Below, one piece after another: positions 35,265 to 41,402 of a stretch of 64,000 bases of DNA (positions are counted from its first letter, which is position 1; each line of letters opens with the position of its first letter). The stretch is from positions 310,001 to 374,000 of the forward strand of contig NZ_JBKOFW010000003.1 of NCBI RefSeq assembly GCF_046764005.1. Reading direction: 5' to 3'. This DNA is from Oryzobacter faecalis. GTDB taxonomy: Bacteria > Actinomycetota > Actinomycetes > Actinomycetales > Dermatophilaceae. The notes under the pieces were generated by a model. That model ran no database searches, was not told the DNA's origin, and saw only the letters and a program-made list of their open reading frames with translations. The translations under genes were made by a program, and so were the position numbers.

Positions 35265-36490
35265 TGGCCGGCTCCGCTCACGACCATGAGCGGGATCGCC
35301 GCCACCGAGGCCACCACGACGACGACGAGGTAGACCGACCCGAGGGCGTTGGCCAGGCGGCCGTTGACGTGCTCGCCCATGTAGGTGCGGTCGTTCGCGA
35401 CGACGAGGATCGGGAGGTAGGTGAGCGGCAGGGCCACGGCGCTGAAGACGACGGAGTACTCCGTGACCATGATCGGGTCGACGGTGGTGAGCAGCAGGCC
35501 CACGGCGAGGACGCAGGCGATGAGGACGACGGCGTGGAAGCGCGCCGCGTGGCGCGGCTGGACGAATTTGCCCCACTGGAACCCGGCGTACTGGGCGATG
35601 GCATATCCCACGGACAGGCCTGTCTCGCAGGCGGCCCCGAACGTCGCCGCGAAGAAGCCGACGAGGACGAGGACGAGGCCGACCTTGCCGAGAGCGACCA
35701 CGACGGGCAGCCCCACCTGGCCGAGCGTCGCCACCTCCACCTTCGCCGGGAGGAGGACGAGGGCCGTCGAGGTGGCGATCGCCACCGAGAGCAGCCCGCC
35801 GAGGGGGAACCCGACGAAGACGTTCGCGCGCATCGTGCCGAGGCTGCCGGCGCCCCACTTCTCCTCCACGCCGCCGGAGGAGAAGAAGAACACCTCGTAC
35901 GGCGTCATCGCGGCGCCGAAGAGCGCCACGGCGTAGAACCAGTAGGTGGTCGCGTCCTCGCCGGCGGGGACCGCGGGAGCGAGCGCCGCCCCGGCGAGCT
36001 CGCCCCAGTCGGGCCCGAGCTTCCAGACGGCCACCGCGAACACGATGAGCGCGAGCCCGGCCGTCCCGAAGACGTTCTCGAGCGTCCCGAACCGCACCCG
36101 CCACAGGACGAGCCACACGAGGGCGCCGGCGACCGGCATCCACAGGAGGTGGTGCACGCTGCTGGCCAGCTCGAGGGCGAGGGCGACGCCGCCGATCTCC
36201 GCGGTCAACGTGAGGAAGGTGACCGCCACGGAGGCGACGAGGTTCGCCAGCCCGGCCCGCGGCCCGAGGCGCTCGCGGACGAGGTCGAAGGTGGCCCGCC
36301 CGCTGACGGCAGCCACGCGACCGCTCATCTCCGCGAAGACGCAGATGCCGACGACGCCCACGAGGACGACCCACGCCAAGGAGAGCCCGAAGCGCGCGCC
36401 GACGGCGGCGTTGGTGACGAGGTCGCCGATGTCGACGAAGCCGCCGATGGCCGTGAGGATGCCGAGGGCGACGGCGAAGAGCCTCTTCAC
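35261..36490 (-). CDS. Nramp-family divalent metal transporter-like protein
   Basis: A 409-residue membrane protein with about eleven helices and an overall Nramp (SLC11) arrangement. The metal-binding motif of TM1, normally DPGN, reads DIGD (GGFVDIGDLVT). The TM6 motif, normally MPHN, reads MTPYE (AMTPYEVFFFSSGG). The TM6 Met is thus kept near its place, but the neighbouring residues are changed. This suggests another cation specificity, for example Mg2+-like divergent Nramp-related proteins, or an uncoupled carrier. The start is GTG 36490, overlapping the lipoprotein stop. It precedes the PRC-barrel-like gene in the same operon. Confidence 0.78.
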   Translation of the reverse strand: MKRLFAVALGILTAIGGFVDIGDLVTNAAVGARFGLSLAWVVLVGVVGICVFAEMSGRVAAVSGRATFDLVRERLGPRAGLANLVASVAVTFLTLTAEIGGVALALELASSVHHLLWMPVAGALVWLVLWRVRFGTLENVFGTAGLALIVFAVAVWKLGPDWGELAGAALAPAVPAGEDATTYWFYAVALFGAAMTPYEVFFFSSGGVEEKWGAGSLGTMRANVFVGFPLGGLLSVAIATSTALVLLPAKVEVATLGQVGLPVVVALGKVGLVLVLVGFFAATFGAACETGLSVGYAIAQYAGFQWGKFVQPRHAARFHAVVLIACVLAVGLLLTTVDPIMVTEYSVVFSAVALPLTYLPILVVANDRTYMGEHVNGRLANALGSVYLVVVVVASVAAIPLMVVSGAGQ

Positions 36491-36945
36491 CGCAGCCCCT
36501 CGGCGAGGCGCTCGAGGGCCGCGGACGCCTCGGCGACCGCCGCCGAGGCGTCCGCGGCGCCATGGCGGTCGTCGCGCTCGACCGCGACCCGGGCAGCGAC
36601 CACCGCGTCGCCGGCGTCGGACAACGCGTCCTCGGCACGGGAGCGCAGGTCCTCACCTCCCGGGGGCGGGGTGAGCCCGGTGAGCTCCGAGGAGGCTCCC
36701 TCGACCGCGGTCGCCGACTCGCGGAGCACGACCGCGGCGTAGGCGGTCGTCGCGTCACCGTCGCGCCAGGCGTCCACGGCCAGCAGCGCGGTCCGTGAGT
36801 CGCCCAGGGCCGCCTCCACCGCCGTGACGACGGCGTCGCGGTGGTCGGGGACGTCCGGGGCGGGGGAACCGCACGCCGACGGGCCGACGGTGAGCGCCAG
36901 CACCGCGACGAGCACCGCCGGCCGGGCCCGCCCGGGCGCCGTCAT
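36487..36945 (-). CDS. Small lipoprotein, helical
   Basis: A 152-residue lipoprotein with signal MTAPGRARPAVLVAVLALTV and lipobox PSAC, giving acylated Cys25. The mature part is Ala-rich and helical with regular heptad-like spacing (VVTAVEAALGDSRTALLAVD, AADASAAVAEASAALERLAE), probably a helical bundle on the outer face of the membrane. It overlaps the transporter gene downstream and the 31-residue membrane peptide gene upstream, so it lies in the Nramp operon. Function unknown. Confidence 0.68.
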   Translation of the reverse strand: MTAPGRARPAVLVAVLALTVGPSACGSPAPDVPDHRDAVVTAVEAALGDSRTALLAVDAWRDGDATTAYAAVVLRESATAVEGASSELTGLTPPPGGEDLRSRAEDALSDAGDAVVAARVAVERDDRHGAADASAAVAEASAALERLAEGLR

Positions 36946-37037
36946 CGCCGCGACGCGCGGGCGAGGACGAGGGCGAGCACCCCGAGCAGCAGGGCGAGCT
37001 CCGCCCAGGCGAGGAGCAGCGCCATCGTGTCGCTCAT
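36942..37037 (-). CDS. 31-residue single-pass membrane microprotein
   Basis: ATG 37037 opens a frame encoding a peptide of 31 residues: a short polar start (MSDTMA), one hydrophobic helix (LLLAWAELALLLGVLALVLA) and a basic tail (RASRR). The stop overlaps the lipoprotein start by ATGA, which is the main evidence for translation. The topology is N-out/C-in by the positive-inside rule. It could be a small subunit or regulator of the Nramp-like system. Confidence 0.5.
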   Translation of the reverse strand: MSDTMALLLAWAELALLLGVLALVLARASRR

Positions 37038-37040
37038 GGC

Positions 37041-37892
37041 TCAGAAGACGGGCTTGCCGCCCGTGACGCCGAGGACGGTCCCCGACACGTAGCTCGCCTC
37101 GTCGGAGGCGAGGAAGACGAAGGCGGCCGCGACCTCGACGGGCTGGCCGGGCCGGCCCAGTGGCGTGTCCGCCCCGAAGGACTCGACCTTCTCCGGCGAC
37201 ATCGTGGCGGGGATGAGCGGGGTCCAGATCGGCCCGGGCGCCACGGCGTTGACCCGCACCCCGCGGGGCCCGAGCTCCTGCGCCAGGTTGACGACGAGGT
37301 TGTTCAGGGCCGCCTTGGTCGCCGCGTAGTCGAGCAGGTGGTCGGAGGGCTGGTAGGCCTGGATCGAGGTCGTGACGATGACGCTGCCACCGTTCGACGA
37401 CAGCTCGTCCGCCAGCTCGCGGACGAGCCAGAAGGGGGAGAACACGTTGGTGGCGAAGGTCCGCTCGACCTGGTCCGGCGGGAACTCCTCGACCGCGTCG
37501 TGGGTCATCTGGAACGCGGCGTTGCACACGAGGACGTCGACACCCCCGAGGGCCTCGACCGCCGCGCGGGCCAGGTCGCGGTTGGCCTCGAAGGTCCGCA
37601 GGTCGCCGGGCAGCAGCTCGGCCCGTCGGCCCTCGGCGCGGACGAGCTCGGCCGTCACCTCGGCGTCGTCGGACTCCTGCGGCAGGTGGGCGATGGCGAC
37701 GTCGGCGCCCTCGCGGGCGAAGGCGAGTGCCACGGCCCGTCCGATGCCGGAGTCGCCCCCGGTGACGAGGGCGCGCCGGCCGCCGAGGCGGTCCCTGCCG
37801 CGCCACGAGGTCTCGCCGTGGTCCGCGGGCGGGTCGAGCTCGCGGGGCGTTCCGGGCCACTCCTGCTGCTGGCGGGGCAGCTGGGTCGTCAT
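37041..37892 (-). CDS. Short-chain dehydrogenase/reductase (YhdF/GsiB-linked type)
   Basis: A 283-residue SDR. An N-terminal extension of about 38 residues containing PADHGETSWRGRDRLGGR precedes the Rossmann motif ALVTGGDSGIGRAVALAFAR. That extension is typical of bacterial stress-induced glucose/ribitol dehydrogenase-like SDRs. The active site Tyr-x-x-x-Lys is YAATKAA with Ser in TTSIQAY. VAPGPIWTPLIPATM and the C terminus YVSGTVLGVTGGKPVF complete the fold. A GGGTAG motif in its upstream region (revcomp, about 37925-37930) resembles a SigF/SigB -10 box. Substrate unknown. Confidence 0.88.
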   Translation of the reverse strand: MTTQLPRQQQEWPGTPRELDPPADHGETSWRGRDRLGGRRALVTGGDSGIGRAVALAFAREGADVAIAHLPQESDDAEVTAELVRAEGRRAELLPGDLRTFEANRDLARAAVEALGGVDVLVCNAAFQMTHDAVEEFPPDQVERTFATNVFSPFWLVRELADELSSNGGSVIVTTSIQAYQPSDHLLDYAATKAALNNLVVNLAQELGPRGVRVNAVAPGPIWTPLIPATMSPEKVESFGADTPLGRPGQPVEVAAAFVFLASDEASYVSGTVLGVTGGKPVF

Positions 37893-37962
37893 GGTGTCGG
37901 TCCTCTCGGTCGGGAGCCATCCTCCTACCCCGAGGGGGCCGTGGCATGCCCGCGTGACCGGC

Positions 37963-38514
37963 TCAGCCGGCCGGCTCGCGGTGGCGCTCGGGGGGCGGGT
38001 TGCGCGGGGTGTCGTCGACCCGGTCGGCCAGGTGCGGCAGCCCCGCCCACAGCGCAGCCAGCACCACGAGGGCGACACCGCCCGCGACCCAGCCCTCGGG
38101 GGCGCCGACGACGACGTCGACGACGAGGGTGACGACGCCCGCCACGGTGATGCCGAGCATCGCCAGGCCGAGGATCGCCAGGCGGTTGCCGGACTCGACG
38201 AGCAGCTCGCGACGCCGCTGGCGGAAGAGCGCGCGGTGGAAGGCGACGGGGGCGACGACGAGACCGGTCGTCATCACCGCCCCACCCAGCACCGCGAGGT
38301 ACAGGCCCTTCTGGAACGCGGTGAGGTCGGCGAACCGCGCCGAGAACGGCACGGTGAGCAGGAAGCCGGTGAGGATCTGGACCCCGGTCTGGGTCACCCG
38401 GATCTCCTGGAGCAGCTCGTCCCAGTTGCGGGTCAGCGTCTCCTGCGCGGGCTGCTCGTCGGCGTCGTGCGTGCCGTCGGTGTCGTCGTCCGGCTCGCGG
38501 TCGTGCTCGGCCAT
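37963..38514 (-). CDS. DUF6328-like four-helix membrane protein
   Basis: A 183-residue protein with an acidic N-terminal tail (DDDTDGTHDADEQ), then ETLTRNWDELLQEIRVTQTG and four hydrophobic helices at about residues 45-65, 72-92, 112-132 and 138-158. The RVTQTGVQILTGFLLTVPFS segment is characteristic of actinobacterial DUF6328 proteins. It is an inner-membrane protein of unknown function in a run of stress-type genes. No good SigF-like box is visible directly upstream. Confidence 0.72.
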   Translation of the reverse strand: MAEHDREPDDDTDGTHDADEQPAQETLTRNWDELLQEIRVTQTGVQILTGFLLTVPFSARFADLTAFQKGLYLAVLGGAVMTTGLVVAPVAFHRALFRQRRRELLVESGNRLAILGLAMLGITVAGVVTLVVDVVVGAPEGWVAGGVALVVLAALWAGLPHLADRVDDTPRNPPPERHREPAG

Positions 38515-38595
38515 CGGTCCTCCGTGGGGGCGTGCGCGGCGGCTCGTGGTCGAACCGGTGGCCGCGAGTGTAGGGCGCGGCGACCGGCGAGGGCC

Positions 38596-38868
38596 TCAGT
38601 GGTGGCGCAGCGCGTCGACCAGCTGCGACTTGCTCATCGAGGACCGGCCCCGGATTCCGAGCTCGCGGGCCCGTTTCACCAGCGCGTCCTTGGTCCAGTC
38701 GTCGTAGTCGCCGGCCTTGCCGCCCTTGCGGCCGACGGCCGACCTCGAGGTGTTGGCGGCGGCGTTGGCGATGCGGGCGGCCTTCTCCTTGCTGGCGCCG
38801 TCGTCGCGCAGCTCCTCGTAGAGCTCGGGGTCCTTCACGGACGGGCCGGGGCCCTTGCGTGCGGGCAC
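38596..38868 (-). CDS. Small Rho-N/SAP-like protein (DUF7218-type)
   Basis: A 90-residue basic protein. Residues 1-55 contain KDPELYEELRDDGASKEKAA, a segment typical of ChaB/Rho-N-type small proteins. Residues 56-90 (WTKDALVKRARELGIRGRSS, then MSKSQLVDALRHH) form a SAP/Rho-N helix-extended-loop-helix fold that may bind DNA or RNA. It stands alone, with a GGGTAG-containing region upstream (revcomp, near 38910). A stress-linked nucleoid or RNA-binding role is an inference. Confidence 0.72.
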   Translation of the reverse strand: MPARKGPGPSVKDPELYEELRDDGASKEKAARIANAAANTSRSAVGRKGGKAGDYDDWTKDALVKRARELGIRGRSSMSKSQLVDALRHH

Positions 38869-38960
38869 GATCTCCTCCTCGCGTCGGTGGAACGGTGCGT
38901 CCCCACTCCTACCCCGTCACGGCGCGAGGATGCGTCCCGGCCGGTGGCCCCGCGGCGCGC

Positions 38961-38995
38961 GTGGACCCCGACCGGGACGACCGGTCGGGGCCCAC
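38961..38995 (-). terminator. Terminator of the four-helix-bundle gene
   Basis: CCCCGACCGG (38966-38975) and CCGGTCGGGG (38981-38990) pair around GACGA. The stem extends to GTGG/CCAC across one A-C mismatch. It lies 14 bp beyond the stop of the 39009 gene in its direction of transcription, as expected for an intrinsic terminator, but has no T-run. Confidence 0.55.
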
Positions 38996-39008
38996 GACGG
39001 ACGCAGGG

Positions 39009-39452
39009 TCAGTCCGCGAGCTGGAGGCCCTTGACCTCGTCGCGTGCGGCGACGACCGCGGCGTGCTGCCGGCTGACGACCTCGCGGAAGCCGGCGCTGA
39101 GGTCCTTCTCGAGGGCCTTCTCGTACTCGGAGACCGCGTGGTTCTCCCCGGTCACCGCGGCGCCGAGGACGCTGCCCGCGTCGTCGCCGGTCAGGGCGTC
39201 CTTGAGGGCGATCCACCCGCGGTGCAGCGCTCCGGCGGCCGAGGCGCTCTCGTCGACGTCGTCGCCGTAGGCGTGGCCGAGGGCGACGATCTCGCGCCGG
39301 AACTGCGCCCGCTGCTCCGAGAACCGCTCCATGGTGGCGGCCCACTCGGGGCGGTCGCTGTCCCGCAGCTTCTCCGCCGCGGCGCCGAAGCCTCGCTCGC
39401 CGTCCTTCAGGGTCTCGACCAGGTCCTTGGCGACCTTCTCGTCGTCCGACAT
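39009..39452 (-). CDS. PA2169-type ferritin-like four-helix bundle protein (DUF2383)
   Basis: A 147-residue all-helical protein. The pattern KVAKDLVETLKDGERGFGAA, FSEQRAQFRREIVALG, LHRGWIALKDALTG and SEYEKALEKDLSAGFREVVS follows the four helices of the PA2169/DUF2383 ferritin-like family, including the acidic residues and GEN...SEYE segment. Such proteins occur in stress regulons. ATG 39452 has a GTTC-N14-GGGTAG element 36 bp upstream (39488-39511), compatible with a SigF/SigB-type promoter. Metal binding is plausible but not shown. Confidence 0.8.
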   Translation of the reverse strand: MSDDEKVAKDLVETLKDGERGFGAAAEKLRDSDRPEWAATMERFSEQRAQFRREIVALGHAYGDDVDESASAAGALHRGWIALKDALTGDDAGSVLGAAVTGENHAVSEYEKALEKDLSAGFREVVSRQHAAVVAARDEVKGLQLAD

Positions 39453-39487
39453 GTGCGCTCCTTCTCGTAGGGGGCTGAACTCGTGCC

Positions 39488-39511
39488 CTACCCACGAGGA
39501 GGAGGCCGAAC
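39488..39511 (-). promoter_or_regulatory. SigF/SigB-like promoter upstream of the DUF2383 gene
   Basis: Read on the minus strand, GTTC (39511-39508), 14 bases and GGGTAG (39493-39488) resemble the GTTT-N14-16-GGGTA consensus of SigF/SigB-family sigma factors. It overlaps the hairpin at 39501-39522 that may terminate the neighbouring gene. Confidence 0.5.
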
Positions 39512-39522
39512 CGTCGGCCTCC
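39501..39522 (-). terminator. Short hairpin downstream of the flavoprotein gene
   Basis: GGAGGCCGA and its exact complement TCGGCCTCC close a four-base loop (ACCG), 22 bp beyond the stop of the gene ending at 39545. It is a plausible terminator for that minus-strand gene. Confidence 0.45.
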
Positions 39523-39544
39523 AGGGGCACGTCCGGCGCGGGGG

Positions 39545-41266
39545 TCAGGCCGTGCCGCGGCGCGGGTCCGACGCGGCCTCGGCGAGGCGGCGGTGGACCG
39601 AGGACACCACGACCGAGCCCTCGCCGACGGCGGAGGCGACGCGCTTGACGGACCCGCGGCGGACGTCGCCCACGGCGAACACGCCCGGGAGAGCCGTCTC
39701 GAGCGGGCCGGGGGTGTCGTCGCGCGGCCAGGCCCGCCGCCCACCCTCCTCGAGGACGTCCGCGCCGGTCAACACGTACCCCCACGGGTCGCGCAGCACC
39801 GCTGCCGGGAGCCACTCGGTGCGCGGCCGCGCGCCGATGAGGACGAAGAGGGCGTCGCTCGGCTCGGTGGTCTCCGCACCGCTGTCAAGGTCCTTGACGT
39901 CGAGGTGGTCCAGGTGCCCGTCCCCACCTCCGCCGACGACGGCCGACCGGAACCGCACCGCGACGCCGGCAGCCGCGAGCGTGTCGATGAGGTAGCGCGA
40001 CATGCTGTCGGCGAGCGAGGCCCCACGGACGAGGAGGGTGACCCGCCGCGCGTACCGGGCGAGGTGCAGGGCCGCCTGCCCGGCGGAGTTGCCCCCGCCG
40101 ACGACGTGGACGACGCCGCCCGCGAGGCCCTGGGCGTCGAAGGCGGAGGCGCCGTGGAAGACCCCCCGGGACTCGAGCGCCTCGAGGGAGGGGACGTCGA
40201 GGCGGCGGTAGGAGACGCCGGTGGCGAGGACGACGGCTCCGGCCAGCACCCGCCGGTCGGGACCGAGCCCGACGACGAACCCGTGCTCGTCCGTGCCCAG
40301 CGAGGTCGCCGCCGTCACGTGCGCGAACTGGCAGCCGAACACCCAGGCCTGCTGGTACGCCCGCTGGGCGAGCTCGGCACCGGAGACGCCGCGGGCGAAG
40401 CCGAGGTAGTTGCGGATCAGCGAGCTGGACCCCGCCTGCCCGCCGATCGACGCCCGCTCGACGACGAGCGTGCGCAGGCCCTCGGAGGAGGCGTACACCG
40501 CCGCGGCCAGGCCCCCGGGGCCGGCCCCGACGACCACGACGTCGAACCGGGCCCCGTCGTCGACGTCGACGGCGAGGCCGTAGGCCGCTGCGAGCTCCGC
40601 GTCCCCCGGGTCGACGAGGACGCGGCCGTCGTGCAGGAGGACGACCGCCTCGGAGCCCGCGGGCACCCCCGCGGCATCCAGGAGGGCCCGGCCCTCGGGC
40701 CCTGCGGCGTCGAGGAACCGGTGGGGGACGCCGCTGTGGGCCAGCAGCCGCCGCACGTCGTGCGCCCGCACGCCCTCGGCGTCGCCGACGACGGACACCT
40801 CCCGCGGGCGCAGGCCGATGGAGCGGTCCCACTCGACGAGGAACTCGGTGACGGTGCGGTGGAAGTACTCGTCGGGGGAGTGCCACGGCCGGATGACGTA
40901 GTAGTCGACCTGCCCCTGAGCCATGAGCGCCAGGACCTGGTCGGCGGTGGCGCGGTCGCCCCACGCGCCCCACTCGACCAGCAGCCCGCGGCGCACGTCC
41001 GGGAAGAGTGCGGAGGCCACCTGGAACACGGTCCGCCCACCGTCAACGGCACCGGCGTCGTCGGCGAGGAGGACGGCCACGGTCCGGCCCGACGCCGCCA
41101 CCGACTCCAGCAGCGCGCTCGCCTCGTCGGCGGTCGCCGCGGCGAGCACGGCGTAGTGCGCGGCGTAGCGCTCCTCGAGCTGCGCGACGACCGCGGCGCG
41201 CCGGTCGTCCGGCCCGGAGCACACGAGGATCACCGGGGCGTGGGGACCGGTGGTCTGCGCTGCCAT
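39545..41266 (-). CDS. Receiver-like/thioredoxin-reductase-like FAD oxidoreductase without CxxC
   Basis: A 573-residue protein in three parts. Residues 10-145 resemble a degenerate response-regulator receiver (VILVCSGPDDRRAAVVAQLE). Residues 155-235 resemble a thioredoxin/glutaredoxin-like fold (VSVVGDAEGVRAHDVRRLLA). Residues 240-573 are a thioredoxin-reductase-like flavoprotein with an FAD site (FDVVVVGAGPGGLAAAVYAS), GGQAGSSSLIRNYLGF, an NAD(P)H site (VHVVGGGNSAGQAALHLARY) and the C-terminal FAD contact PGVFAVGDVRRGSVKRVASA. The redox CxxC between the FAD and NAD halves is missing (VFHGASAFDA is there instead), so it cannot act as a normal disulfide reductase. It is probably an NAD(P)H-linked stress or redox sensor. 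ATG 41266 follows GGAGGG. Confidence 0.8.
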   Translation of the reverse strand: MAAQTTGPHAPVILVCSGPDDRRAAVVAQLEERYAAHYAVLAAATADEASALLESVAASGRTVAVLLADDAGAVDGGRTVFQVASALFPDVRRGLLVEWGAWGDRATADQVLALMAQGQVDYYVIRPWHSPDEYFHRTVTEFLVEWDRSIGLRPREVSVVGDAEGVRAHDVRRLLAHSGVPHRFLDAAGPEGRALLDAAGVPAGSEAVVLLHDGRVLVDPGDAELAAAYGLAVDVDDGARFDVVVVGAGPGGLAAAVYASSEGLRTLVVERASIGGQAGSSSLIRNYLGFARGVSGAELAQRAYQQAWVFGCQFAHVTAATSLGTDEHGFVVGLGPDRRVLAGAVVLATGVSYRRLDVPSLEALESRGVFHGASAFDAQGLAGGVVHVVGGGNSAGQAALHLARYARRVTLLVRGASLADSMSRYLIDTLAAAGVAVRFRSAVVGGGGDGHLDHLDVKDLDSGAETTEPSDALFVLIGARPRTEWLPAAVLRDPWGYVLTGADVLEEGGRRAWPRDDTPGPLETALPGVFAVGDVRRGSVKRVASAVGEGSVVVSSVHRRLAEAASDPRRGTA

Positions 41267-41402
41267 GGGCCCTCCAGGCGCTCGTGTGGCCGCCGGACGC
41301 GGCACTGTCGAGCGTAGGGCCGTGACGCGGCCGCCACCATGGGCGAAGGAGTGCCCGGTCGGGGCATTGTCGGGGAGGGCCGCGGAGCCGGAGGATGGCG
41401 AC

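Noticed and set aside
37130..38300. Several plus-strand frames opposite the SDR and DUF6328 genes
   Set aside because: Shadow frames; the minus-strand genes have clear motifs, proper starts and membrane helices.
39545..41266. Calling this gene thioredoxin reductase (trxB)
   Set aside because: The CxxC motif between the FAD and NAD domains is absent, and there are extra N-terminal domains.
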